64,000 nt of DNA from NCBI GenBank assembly GCA_963816545.1, contig CAWFLE010000007.1, positions 248,001-312,000 of the forward strand, read 5' to 3'. This document shows positions 50,501 to 58,762 of the stretch, piece after piece. The stretch's first letter is position 1. The number at the start of each line of letters is the position of its first letter. Source of the stretch: Albimonas sp963816545 (lineage in GTDB: Bacteria; Pseudomonadota; Alphaproteobacteria; Rhodobacterales; Rhodobacteraceae). The translations under genes were made by a program, and so were the position numbers. The notes beneath the pieces were generated by a model. It saw only the letters and a program-made list of their open reading frames with translations, ran no database searches and had not been told where the DNA came from.

Positions 50501-53500
50501 CCGGTCAGATCCCCGCCCGCAGAGGCGGCGGCGTCCCCGCCGGACACCTGCAGGAGGTCCATGCCCTTCGCGGCCGCGAGCGCGAGGTCGTCGGCCTCCA
50601 CCTTCCGGGCCAGCAGGCCGGCGTCGCTTTCGGCGACGAGCGAGCCGGCGACGATCCGCTCCAGCGCCATGTCGCCGACGGAGGCGAGCGTGACGGCCGC
50701 GATCTCGGCGTCCCGCAACGCCAGCGCTCCGCCGGCCTGCGCCTGGAGGGTTCCGCCGCGCACGCCGGCGGCGAGGAGCTGGCCGCCGGCGGTCAGCTCC
50801 GCCTTCGCCACGTCCAGCTCCGCGATCGAGGACGCCCCGCCGGACGTGGCCGCGAGCGTGTCTCCCTGCGCGCGCAGGAGGCTCAGGTCCGTCCCCGCCT
50901 GCACCGTCGCCGCGCCGAAGCTCAGGTCCTCGGCCGTGAAGTCCGCGCCCGCCTCCGCCGTCAGCGTCCCGGCGGAAACCCCTGCCAGCGTCATGCCGGC
51001 GCCGGAGACCACGTGCATCGCGTCCGCGACGGTCGCGCTTCGGACCTCGGCGGCGGCGCCCGCCTCCACCTCCGCCCCGTCGGCGGAGAGCCGGGACAGG
51101 ACGAGGTCTCCGGCGGCGTCGAGCCGGAGCGCGCCGACATCGAGGTCCTGCGCCGTCGCGCCCGCTCCGGCCTGCGCCGCGAGCGTCCCGCCGGCGAGCC
51201 GCGTCAGCGCCAGGTCGCCGCCGAGGCTCCGCAGATCGGCCGAGACGAAGGTCGCGTCCGTCACCCGCGCGTCGCCGCCCGCCTCGGCCGTCAGCGCATC
51301 CGCCGAGACGCGCGCCGCCGAGAGGTCTCCGCCTGCGGTCAGCGCCAGATCGCCGGCCGCCGCGACGTCCTCGGCCGCGAGCGCTCCCGCGGCCGTCAGG
51401 GCGCCGGAGCCGAGATGCAGCCGTGCGGCCGTCACCTCGGCGGCGCGGACCGTCGCCGCGCCCGCGACGCGGCCGTCGCGCAGCGCGACCGCGCCGTCGG
51501 CTGCGGCGGTCAGCGCGCCGGCGCGCAACCCCTCCACCGCGAACCCGTCCGCGTCCCGCACCGTCAGCGCGCCGCCGACGCGGCCCGACACTGTTTCCAG
51601 CGCGTTGTCCGTCCGCCCGAGATCCGCGTCCCCGGCCGCGAGAACGGTCAGGATGCCGGCGCGCACGGCGCCTGTCTGGGTCAGGTCGCCGGCCTCGGCG
51701 CCGTCGGCCGCCGTCTCGATGGCCGCGGCGCGTCCGGCCGCGAGGCCGGCGAGCGCCGCGTCGCCCGTCACCGATATCGCCGCGTCCCGTCCGGCGATGA
51801 GCGTCAGCGGCCCGCCGAGCCGCACCCGCAGCGCGCCGGCGCCCGGCAGCAGCACGTCCCGGCCGGCGGAGAGGCGCATATCGCCGGAGGCCGCCAGCAG
51901 GTCCCCCCAGAGCCCGAGGGCCGGAGCGTCCAGCACCGTCGTTCCCGCCGAGCCGAGGTCCAGCGTCAGCCGCCCCGGCCCGTCCGCGCCCAGATCGGCG
52001 TCAGCGAGCTTCAGGATCGAGCCGGCCGCGACGATGTCCACGTCTCCGGCCCCGACCGCGCCCGACCCGGCCTCGACCAGACCCAGCCGCACGTCGCCCG
52101 CGACCGCGATGTCCAGATCCCCCGCGATCCGCACGCGGCTCAGGGTCAGCGTCCCCTCCACCGCGCCCGGATCGAAGGCGGCGTCCTCGCCCAGCGATAC
52201 GCCCTCCAGCGTCAGGTTGCGCGCGCCCGTCACCAGGGCGTCCGCGATCACGGCCTCGCGCACCTGCACGCCGTCGAAGCCGACCACGTCGCCGCCGGCC
52301 GCGGTCAGGGTCCCCAGCGCCGCCCGCGCCACCTTCACGTCGCCCGAGGCCGCCGTCGCCTTGCCCGCGACCGTTCCGGCGCCGCCGAGCGTGGCGCTGC
52401 CGGCCTGCACGTCGGCCAGCGCGACGCCGCCCGACCAGGAAGCGGCCACCAGCGCGCCGCCGACCTGCGCCTTCTCCACCCGCAGCGCGACGAGCGAGCC
52501 CGGCGCGAGCAGGCCGCCCACGCCCGATTCCGCCGTCAGGTTCCCCGCCACCTGCACGTCCCTGAGGTGCAGGTCCCCCTGCGTTCGCACCAGCGCGTCC
52601 TGCGCCGCCACGGATACCGGGCCCCGGAAGATGTTGCGCTCTCCGAGCGTCACGTCGCCCGCGGCGGTGACCGAGACCGCGCCCGTGATCTCCGCCTCCG
52701 CGGTCTGCCGCACGTCTCCGCCGGCCGAGACGCGCAGCCCCGTCGCGCTCATGAAGCCGAGCGCGAGGTCCGTGGCGGCCTCGATCTTCGCGGCGCCGCC
52801 GAGGAAGGCCGACACCGCGCCCAGGTCCAGCTCCAGCGGCCCGAAGCCCGCATCCACGGCGGTGAGCGTCAGGTTCCCGTCGGCGGAGACCGCGACCTCC
52901 CCCGCCTCCACCAGCCGCCCGAAGGCGCCGAGCGTCGCGGTCCCGTCCGTCACCACCGCCGCGTCGCCGGCATCGGTCAGCGGCGCCGCCGGCCCCTCGG
53001 CCACGACGGTCCAGCCGCCCGAGAGATCTTCGGCCACCGCCGAGGCGTCGGTCCTTACGTCACCCGTCGCCGAGAGGAACAGGAGGTCCGCTGCCACGTA
53101 GCCCAGACGCAGCTCCGCGCCCGTCGCCGCCACCTCCGGCGCCCGCACGCCGTCGAGCGTCACGGCGCCGGACGCCTCCACCGACACGCCCGCGTCGAAC
53201 CGCGTCCGCCGCAGCGTCGCGGTCCCGGCCGCGCCCAGATCCGCGGCGCCCGAGACCGCGGCGTCCGTCACCGTCAGCGCGCCGGAAAGCGCACCCGTCT
53301 CCAGCCCCGAGAGGATCGCGTCCGACACCGAGACCGAGCGCGCCGCCGTGGCGGCCCCCGCAACCGTCCCCGCGCCGCCGAGCGTCGCCCGCCCCGCCTG
53401 CACGTCGCGCAGCGCCACGTCTCCGCCCGCCGCGGCGACGGTCAGATCCGCGCCCGGCCCGATGGCGAGCCGGTCGCCCGAGGCGACGCCGCCGCCCGAC

Positions 53501-56238
53501 GCCACCCGCGTGAGCGAAGCGTTCCCGGTGGCCGAGACGCTCAGCCCGTCCCGAGCCCACACGTCCGCGAGCCGCGCATCGCCCTCCAGCGCCAGATCGA
53601 TCCGCCGGCCGGTCGCCGACAGCGTTCCCCCGATGCGCGAGCCTGCGCCGGTCAGGGTCACGTCCCCGAAGCTCCCGGTCGCCGCGTTCCCGTCGCCGAG
53701 GCTGCGGAAGGCGTGGACGGTCGCGTCCGCCGCCACGTCCACCGCGCCGGCGCCGGTCACGTCGCCCCCGGCGCCGACCGTCAGCCCCAGCGCGCGCACG
53801 TCGCCCAGCGCCAGCGCGCCCGCCGTCGTCAGGGCCACGTCCGCCCGGCCGGCGCCCGTGTCCACCGACACCGCGCCCGCGAAGGCGTTGCCCGCATTGG
53901 CCAGCGTCACCGCCGCGCCGGCGGTCGTCACCGTCGCCCCGCCCAGGTCCAGCGCCGACCCCGCCGCCTGCGTCACCGCGCCCCCTGCGGTCAGGTCGAG
54001 GGAGGCGAGCGTGGCCTGCCCCAGCCGCACCGCGCCCGCGGCCGCCACCTCGGCGTCGCCCCCGCCCAGCAGGGACAGCGTGCCGGCGAAGCGGTTGGCC
54101 GCGTCGCCCAGCGCGATGTCGCTCGCGGTCAGGAACGCGGTCCCCGCCGACACCGCGCCGCTCTGCGTCAGCGCGCCCCCGGCGGAGACCGTGAGGCCGG
54201 CCGCCCGCACCGCGCCCAGTTCCAGCGCCCCGCCCGTCCGCAGCGTCACGTCCGCCGCCGTCAGGTATCCGCCCGCCGTGTTCACCGCCACGGCGCCCGC
54301 GAACACGCTCGACGGGCCGCCCAGGATGACGGAGCCGCCTCCCGTCTCCACCTGCACGTCGCCCGAGACCGCCACCTTCCCGAAGATCGCCACGCCCGCC
54401 CGCAATGCGCCCCCCATGGGCGAGACCCCGTCATAGGACGAGATCGTCAGCGACCGCGCCGACACCGCCGCGGCCGTGAACCCCCCGTTGACCGAGGCCG
54501 AGAGCCCCCCTTCCAGCATCGTCGCCGGCAGCGCCAGTCCGGCGCGCGAGCCCAGGGTCAGCACATCCGTCGCCGCCATGGCGGAGCCGTCTATCCCCTC
54601 GGCCGCCGTCATCGTCAGGCGGTCGAAGGACGAGCGCACCGACACCGTCCCCATCACCCGGATCGCGCCGTCGCCGTCCTGGGTCCCCGCCGCCACCGGC
54701 GCATCCGCCCGCAGGGTCAGCGCGCCGGTCATCTCCACGTCCGCGGCCAGGATCAGGTCGCGCCCGGCCTCGAGCGTCAGGTCCACCGTCGGCCGGCGGT
54801 TGATGATCCGCGCCTCCACCGACAGGTCCCGCGTCGCCTGGATCCGCACGTCCGCCGCAGCCCCGCTCACCGAGCCTGCGTCCACCACGAAGTCGGCGCC
54901 CGCACCGTCGGAGGCGAGGATGTCGCCCGCGAGCGCCGCTCCTCCCTGCCCCGGGCCCACGATCCGCACGTCCCGCGGGTCCAGCAGCAGCATCCCCGCG
55001 GCGCCCGAGACCGCGCCCAGATCCGCCGTCCCGTCGAAGCGCAGGCCGCCGCGGGAGGAGATCTCGGCGAAACCGCCGTCGCCCGCGCCCGCGCCGCGGG
55101 CCGAGAGGTCGCCGCCCATCCAGGTCGCCGTCCCGGACCAGATCGCGACTTCGCCGCCGTCGCCGCTGCGGGTCGCGTCCGCGCGGATTTCGGCGCCCCG
55201 CTCCACCGCCACGGCCCGCGCCTCGTGCAGGCCCTTGCCGCCGATTCCGCCGCCGATGCGCGCCCGCCCGCCGCCCTCGCGGCCCGAGACGTCCACCTGC
55301 GCCGTCCTGGTCAGCTGAACCGCGCCGCCGGTGACGTCCACGGCCCCGCCCGTTCGGCCCGTCGCGTCCAGCGTGCCCGAGACCTCCACCCGGCCCGCGC
55401 CGCCGTCGAGCACGATGGTCCCGCCCTCGACCCGCGCGCTGGTGGCCGCCACCACGCCGCCCACGGAAACCGCCGCCTCCACCGCGTCCCGCACCGCCGC
55501 GGCGGTGATGACCACGATCCCGTCCTCTGCCGACAGCAGGCCGGAGTTGATGGCGCGGGCGCCCTCCACCGGGGCCGCGTCGCGCAGGTCGATCTCGATC
55601 AGCCCCTCGCCGGTCACGTCCACCGACAGGCTCTCCTGCCCCGCGATCACGATCTTGCCGAGCTTGCCCGCGATCACGCCGCGGTTCTCGGCATGGGGGG
55701 CCACCAGCGCGGCGAGGCCGGCCTCGGCGAAGGTGATCTCGCCCTCGTTCACCACCTTGGCGCCGGGTTTGGCGCGCCCGACGAAGCGGTGGTCGCCGGC
55801 CATGAACCGCTCCGGGCTCAGATCGGCGGTGGTGGCGATCAGGCCGCCCACGTCGATCACGGAGCCGGCGTGGAAGTAGACGCCCGAGGGGTTGGCCAGC
55901 CACACGTTGCCGTTGGCGGTCAGCTTGCCGCGGATATGCGTGGGCATCCCGTCAAGGATCCGGTTCAGCGCGATGGCGCTGCGGCCGGGCTGGAGGAACT
56001 CCACCACCTCGTCGGCGGCGATGTCGAAGCTCGCCCAGTCGATGACCAGCCGCTTGCCGCCCTGCCGGATGGTGGTGACGTTGCCGCGGGTGACGATCTC
56101 GGCCTGGCCGCCCTTCACCGCGCCGCCCTTCGGCGCCGCCTGCGCGCCCGGCGAGGCCAGCGCCAGCCCCACAGCGGCGCTCGTCATCAGCGCGACCCGG
56201 AGCGGCGACCGGGCCCGGAGCCCGCGGGACCTGGCCAT
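47506..56238 (-). CDS. Giant TpsA-type exoprotein (filamentous haemagglutinin family)
   Basis: 2910 residues, one open frame. Signal peptide (hydrophobic 13-30, cut near AQA) and a TPS secretion domain (about 40-150) with IRGKLTANGNVWLANPSGVYFHAG, the region recognised by TpsB. The rest is beta-helix: Gly/Ala/Leu/Asp-rich repeats, including 23 consecutive units of exactly 18 residues (1741-2154). A near-duplicate block DVQAGxATLGGAGTVAGxAT appears twice (plus strand around 52350-52440 and 53340-53420). Residues ~2251-2271 turn into a basic run (LRRHGRRLRPRRRLR), which looks like two compensating indels. The tail is acidic (DDEDDEDGP). Expected to be secreted or cell-surface held. Confidence 0.92.
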   Translation of the reverse strand: MARSRGLRARSPLRVALMTSAAVGLALASPGAQAAPKGGAVKGGQAEIVTRGNVTTIRQGGKRLVIDWASFDIAADEVVEFLQPGRSAIALNRILDGMPTHIRGKLTANGNVWLANPSGVYFHAGSVIDVGGLIATTADLSPERFMAGDHRFVGRAKPGAKVVNEGEITFAEAGLAALVAPHAENRGVIAGKLGKIVIAGQESLSVDVTGEGLIEIDLRDAAPVEGARAINSGLLSAEDGIVVITAAAVRDAVEAAVSVGGVVAATSARVEGGTIVLDGGAGRVEVSGTLDATGRTGGAVDVTGGAVQLTRTAQVDVSGREGGGRARIGGGIGGKGLHEARAVAVERGAEIRADATRSGDGGEVAIWSGTATWMGGDLSARGAGAGDGGFAEISSRGGLRFDGTADLGAVSGAAGMLLLDPRDVRIVGPGQGGAALAGDILASDGAGADFVVDAGSVSGAAADVRIQATRDLSVEARIINRRPTVDLTLEAGRDLILAADVEMTGALTLRADAPVAAGTQDGDGAIRVMGTVSVRSSFDRLTMTAAEGIDGSAMAATDVLTLGSRAGLALPATMLEGGLSASVNGGFTAAAVSARSLTISSYDGVSPMGGALRAGVAIFGKVAVSGDVQVETGGGSVILGGPSSVFAGAVAVNTAGGYLTAADVTLRTGGALELGAVRAAGLTVSAGGALTQSGAVSAGTAFLTASDIALGDAANRFAGTLSLLGGGDAEVAAAGAVRLGQATLASLDLTAGGAVTQAAGSALDLGGATVTTAGAAVTLANAGNAFAGAVSVDTGAGRADVALTTAGALALGDVRALGLTVGAGGDVTGAGAVDVAADATVHAFRSLGDGNAATGSFGDVTLTGAGSRIGGTLSATGRRIDLALEGDARLADVWARDGLSVSATGNASLTRVASGGGVASGDRLAIGPGADLTVAAAGGDVALRDVQAGRATLGGAGTVAGAATAARSVSVSDAILSGLETGALSGALTVTDAAVSGAADLGAAGTATLRRTRFDAGVSVEASGAVTLDGVRAPEVAATGAELRLGYVAADLLFLSATGDVRTDASAVAEDLSGGWTVVAEGPAAPLTDAGDAAVVTDGTATLGAFGRLVEAGEVAVSADGNLTLTAVDAGFGPLELDLGAVSAFLGGAAKIEAATDLALGFMSATGLRVSAGGDVRQTAEAEITGAVSVTAAGDVTLGERNIFRGPVSVAAQDALVRTQGDLHLRDVQVAGNLTAESGVGGLLAPGSLVALRVEKAQVGGALVAASWSGGVALADVQAGSATLGGAGTVAGKATAASGDVKVARAALGTLTAAGGDVVGFDGVQVREAVIADALVTGARNLTLEGVSLGEDAAFDPGAVEGTLTLSRVRIAGDLDIAVAGDVRLGLVEAGSGAVGAGDVDIVAAGSILKLADADLGADGPGRLTLDLGSAGTTVLDAPALGLWGDLLAASGDMRLSAGRDVLLPGAGALRVRLGGPLTLIAGRDAAISVTGDAALAGLAAGRAAAIETAADGAEAGDLTQTGAVRAGILTVLAAGDADLGRTDNALETVSGRVGGALTVRDADGFAVEGLRAGALTAAADGAVALRDGRVAGAATVRAAEVTAARLHLGSGALTAAGALAAEDVAAAGDLALTAGGDLSAARVSADALTAEAGGDARVTDATFVSADLRSLGGDLALTRLAGGTLAAQAGAGATAQDLDVGALRLDAAGDLVLSRLSADGAEVEAGAAAEVRSATVADAMHVVSGAGMTLAGVSAGTLTAEAGADFTAEDLSFGAATVQAGTDLSLLRAQGDTLAATSGGASSIAELDVAKAELTAGGQLLAAGVRGGTLQAQAGGALALRDAEIAAVTLASVGDMALERIVAGSLVAESDAGLLARKVEADDLALAAAKGMDLLQVSGGDAAASAGGDLTGAAIRGDRVALTAGGALTVEDLSAAKAELEAGGRLSLADAEAGTLEATAGTDAVLLRVEALGASVEAGRDLSAEAGAFGVFAGRAARDLAIADTTAEALTAVAGGALSATDFGAGAAELEAAGALSLRRGAADRLTATSGAAMSVREVDARRADLASGGALTVADASFGDASATAATDLRLTRVDAGALDLAAGGDLALARVEVSGALAAEARALSAADVQAAELRLAAKRGLKMERALVAEDANLRSGDAASVSHAAVGGRLSIAADLDGSEAEALRLRDVRAGRLTADAGGTTDLDAVATTGDASLRARRGDLLLGAVEIGGDLKAVADAGAILTQGLRRHGRRLRPRRRLRAGAPVPGGPTAPTTAGALGAAAGARTVGGHTWGNLLFVGGRSWFDAAGAVLLPNAPALKNDFRGAVSVTHASVIGIADANDLLIGAGAASLPGAGAVSRSGLHSASSVSLSAGGSVSDAAGAAIQAPGDLLVEAGGDVTLNSGRHDLGGAFSARGRNVTWHERGDVVLGPLSASGSLAVLAGAEDAPASILQTARIAAPALEMRDGAARSGTRTRSGALTVRGDADFATGAPGSRTATDLGADLRLADGRNLFGGDVSARRIFGDVVLVEESAEGRLALDANDAGALRIGALEAGGNILIRTSDDVILLGRLTSLRDDQTPAAAPQAPDAADAADWRAQGRAGIAEQDLHLFIADGMEFTVDTTAGGLDAAGGDIRFDRPIDGANRLSTVRDPQAVLARGGAGRVTLDAGRSGDVRFRDYVGAGAPVGRLAVLDARDVSLGHTFAARDPAGRETAGRFLLASPAEGRDLLVAGGVTIDARGAVEIHAPAGLLDAYEKIDDYYGLNTPTLTFGQSMAPNSLRVFGYIGNSGQRAAGLFPVGPRGPDYRMNGCVIGDVQDCTGVSAPRVLNIARVEQPVILNVEEEDLLELFVSYGNEELWGVPPGYFIEVAPELVRGSGLGDDEDDEDGPDAGGARTGAALGMFR
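49777..51018 (-). repeat. 23 consecutive 54-bp/18-residue repeats inside tpsA
   Basis: Residues 1741-2154 divide without gap or insertion into 23 units of 18 residues. The loose consensus is [L/A]xLxAGGDLxLxxVxAGx, for example LTAEAGADFTAEDLSFGA, LQAQAGGALALRDAEIAA and LDLAAGGDLALARVEVSG. This is one coil length per repeat, as in parallel beta-helices. Confidence 0.85.
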
Positions 56239-56240
56239 CC

Positions 56241-58010
56241 TCAGAACTCCTTCACCGCGCTGAACAGCACCCGCCAGTTGTCGGACTGGTCGTAGCTCAG
56301 GGGCTGGTTGATCGGCCGCGCGGCCTCCAGGTTCACCGCGAACCGTCCCGGAAGCTGCGCGCGCAGCCCCGCGCCGGCCGAGATCAGCGCCGCATGCACC
56401 GGCTGCCCGCCGTCGAGGTTGCGCACCTCGGCCGCGTCGGCGAAGCCGTAGATCTCCACCGGCGCCTGCCAGCCGCGCCAGCCGAAGGTGTCGCCCCAGC
56501 GCAGCTCCGCCGCGACACCCGCGCCCAGGTCCCCGCTGACCTCCGACGGGTGGTAGGCCCGCCCCAGCTCGGCGCCGCCGACCGAGAACTCTTCGGACGC
56601 GAGCAGCGGCCGGTCCGCCGCCTGCCCCCAGGCCTTGGTCCAGATCCCGAAGCCCATGGGCAGCGCCACGGTCCGCGCAAGCTCGGCGCGCACCAGCCAG
56701 AATTCGCCGTCTCCGTCGTCCCGGCTCAGCTCCGCGTCGCCGGCTGCGCTCGCGTCGAAGAGGTCGAGGCCGCGGCGCAGTTCCAGCGCGCCCTCGAAGG
56801 CGCCCCAGCCGTCGCGGCGCAGACCCTCGATCCCGGCGAAGATCACGTGCAGGCGGTCATCCACCTTCAGGTCCGCGCCCCCCGCCACCCCCGGCGCCAG
56901 CGAGTTCACCTGCACCGCCTCGGCCCCGCCCACGACGTCGAAGCGCAGCCCGCGGGTGCGCATCGCCGGCCAGCGCAGCGCCAGCTCCATCTCGGTCTGG
57001 TCCGCCTCGATGTCGAAATCCTCGACCGAGCCGCCCGGCCGGCTCTCGGAATAGAGGGCCCGCCCCTCGACCGAGAGGCCCGAGGCGCCGAGGAAATGCC
57101 GATGCTCCGCCTGCACCGTCCAGCGTTCCCCGAAACTGCCGGGAACCCAGGCGTGAATGTCGGCCGAGTTGAAGTAGGAGATCGTGGTCGAGTCGCCGTA
57201 GGGCGACCAGGAGTTCACCGACCCCACCGCCCCCACCAGCCCGGACCCCAGGATCGGCGACTGTCGGTTGTCGGCGAAGACCGTGGTGCCCAGGGCGTCC
57301 CGCTCCACGTTCACATGAAGGTCGATGGCGCCGCGCGTCTCGTCGCCCAGCTTCGGCACCGCGGCGGCGCGGGTGATCCCCGGCACGTCGTTGAGCAGCA
57401 GCAGCACCCGCTCGATCTGGTCGAGCGTCGGGTTGCGCAGTCCCTCCAGCGGCCGCACCATCCGCTCGGCCAGCCCGCGGACGGGGCCGATCGGCGCGCC
57501 CGGCTCCTCCAGCGTCACCGAGGCGATCACCGCCTCCACGATCTCCAGCCGCACGCGCCCGTCCTCGATGCGCTGGGCGGGGACCAGAACGCGGGTGAAC
57601 AGGTAGCCGTCGTCGCGATAGCGCGCCTGGATCGCGGCGGCGACGGCGAAGACCGAGGCGAGGTCCTGCTCGGCGCCCAGCCGCGAGGCGTAGAGCGCGC
57701 GCAGCTCCGCCTCCGGATAGACCGTCCCGCCCGCAAGCTCGATGTCCCGAAGGGTGAACCGGATATCGGCGGCGTTGGCGGGCGGCGTCTGCGAGGTGAA
57801 GCGCACCTCCGCCTCCGCCCCCGGCTCCAGCGGCGCGGGCGCGGGCTCGGCCAGCCGCCCGGCCTCCCGCAGCGCGCGGCCCGGATCGGGAAGCGTGGTC
57901 GCCGCGCGCGGAACGCCCTGCGCGGCCGCGCCGCCCGCCGCCAGCGTCGCCAGCGTCGCCGCCGCTGCACGGCGGAATCCGCCGCGGCCTGCCGATGCGC
58001 GCGATCCCAC
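56241..58010 (-). CDS. TpsB outer-membrane transporter (ShlB/FhaC/HecB family)
   Basis: 589 residues. Signal peptide (Ala-rich, cut near AAA-QG), then two POTRA-like modules: RFTLRDIELAGGTVYPEAEL with YRDDGYLFTRVLVP, and IEDGRVRLEIVEAVI with LLLLNDVPGITRAAAV. A 16-strand beta-barrel follows, ending in Phe (LFSAVKEF). The L6-loop motif reads SVGGAELGRAYHPSEVSGD, a GRAY variant of the family's VRGY/GRGY tip. It exports the TpsA encoded two bases downstream. A candidate promoter and a strong hairpin lie upstream. Confidence 0.94.
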   Translation of the reverse strand: MGSRASAGRGGFRRAAAATLATLAAGGAAAQGVPRAATTLPDPGRALREAGRLAEPAPAPLEPGAEAEVRFTSQTPPANAADIRFTLRDIELAGGTVYPEAELRALYASRLGAEQDLASVFAVAAAIQARYRDDGYLFTRVLVPAQRIEDGRVRLEIVEAVIASVTLEEPGAPIGPVRGLAERMVRPLEGLRNPTLDQIERVLLLLNDVPGITRAAAVPKLGDETRGAIDLHVNVERDALGTTVFADNRQSPILGSGLVGAVGSVNSWSPYGDSTTISYFNSADIHAWVPGSFGERWTVQAEHRHFLGASGLSVEGRALYSESRPGGSVEDFDIEADQTEMELALRWPAMRTRGLRFDVVGGAEAVQVNSLAPGVAGGADLKVDDRLHVIFAGIEGLRRDGWGAFEGALELRRGLDLFDASAAGDAELSRDDGDGEFWLVRAELARTVALPMGFGIWTKAWGQAADRPLLASEEFSVGGAELGRAYHPSEVSGDLGAGVAAELRWGDTFGWRGWQAPVEIYGFADAAEVRNLDGGQPVHAALISAGAGLRAQLPGRFAVNLEAARPINQPLSYDQSDNWRVLFSAVKEF

Positions 58011-58050
58011 CCCGTCCCCTCGAATTCTCGGAAAATTCCACCCGCCGCGA

Positions 58051-58080
58051 GCAATACCATCCGCAACGTAAGGGGGTCAA
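58051..58080 (-). promoter_or_regulatory. Candidate sigma-70-type promoter for tpsB-tpsA-CHAT
   Basis: On the minus strand, TTGACC (58075-58080) and TATTGC (58051-58056) are separated by 18 bases, ending about 40 bases before the tpsB start. Box matches are moderate. Confidence 0.4.
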
Positions 58081-58102
58081 AAGCAAACGCGGCGCTTCCT
58101 CG

Positions 58103-58135
58103 CTTCATTTCGGGCGCATGGCGCCCGAAATGAAG
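58103..58135. repeat. 15-bp perfect hairpin upstream of the tpsB promoter
   Basis: CTTCATTTCGGGCGC and GCGCCCGAAATGAAG are exact inverted copies separated by ATG. They lie between the terminator of the small exported protein gene and the candidate tpsB promoter. Could insulate the operon or be an operator or transcript structure. Confidence 0.7.
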
Positions 58136-58137
58136 AA

Positions 58138-58166
58138 ACGCGCCCCTCCGGTCGGGAAGGGCGCGT
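58138..58166 (-). terminator. Terminator after the small exported protein gene
   Basis: Stem ACGCGCCC/GGGCGCGT plus inner TCC/GGA pairing. On the minus strand the 3' arm is followed by TTTC. It lies 73 bases after the stop at 58240. Confidence 0.55.
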
Positions 58167-58239
58167 CAGGCGGCGCCAACGAAGCGTCGCAGGGTGTCTC
58201 GGTTACGCGGCGCGGGCCCGGCGGACGGCCGGGCGGGCG

Positions 58240-58575
58240 TCACTGCTTGTCCCAGGCGGGGGCGCGAATCGCGCCGACCACGTGGTTCGAATCGGAGCGC
58301 TCGGTGGTCAGCCGCTCCAGCGCGCCGGGCGCCGAGGATCCGGCGTCCGAGATCGCGCCCGCATAGGGGCCCGAAACCGCGCGGGTGGACCCGTCGGCGG
58401 CGATCATCACCAGCCGGGCGCCGGCGTCGAGCGACACCTTCCGGCTGCCGGGCACCATGGACCCCGGAGCCAGCCCGGAGACGTTGCTTTCCAGCACGAC
58501 GAAATCCGCGGCCGCCGCCGGCAGTGCGGCCATGATGGCGGCGGCGCCGATCAGGGCTGCGACGGAACGTTTCAT
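58240..58575 (-). CDS. Small exported protein of the TPS locus, unknown family
   Basis: 111 residues from ATG 58575. Upstream in-frame codons have non-coding-like composition. Signal peptide MKRSVAALIGAAAIMAALP, cut near AAA. The mature part is a short beta-type domain: FVVLESNVSGLAPGSMVPGS, VSLDAGARLVMIAADGSTR and VSGPYAGAISD, with a pattern like FecR-type or similar small ligand-binding folds (polar start, 'G..L..GA.V.LI...G....GP'). No catalytic residue is evident. Located between the cyclase and tpsB on the same strand. Role unknown; association with the locus is by position. Confidence 0.6.
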   Translation of the reverse strand: MKRSVAALIGAAAIMAALPAAAADFVVLESNVSGLAPGSMVPGSRKVSLDAGARLVMIAADGSTRAVSGPYAGAISDAGSSAPGALERLTTERSDSNHVVGAIRAPAWDKQ

Positions 58576-58762
58576 GTCTAGCTCTCCATCGACCGGGGCC
58601 AACGAGGGAACCGCCTCGCGGGCGCCGGAGGAATTCGATGAACCCTTCCCCACGAACGCCGGGGGGCGGGCCGTGGGCGACCCGTAGAGGGCCCAGCGGC
58701 AACGCATCGTGAATCTAGCAGACGGCAACGTCAAATCCGACTCCCATCCTCGTGAGTCAAGC

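Noticed and set aside
47983..56295. A very long open frame on the plus strand opposite tpsA
   Set aside because: It mirrors the codon structure of tpsA: in GC-rich genes the antisense frame stays open. The product is dominated by Arg/Gly/Ala/Pro and has no recognisable domain.
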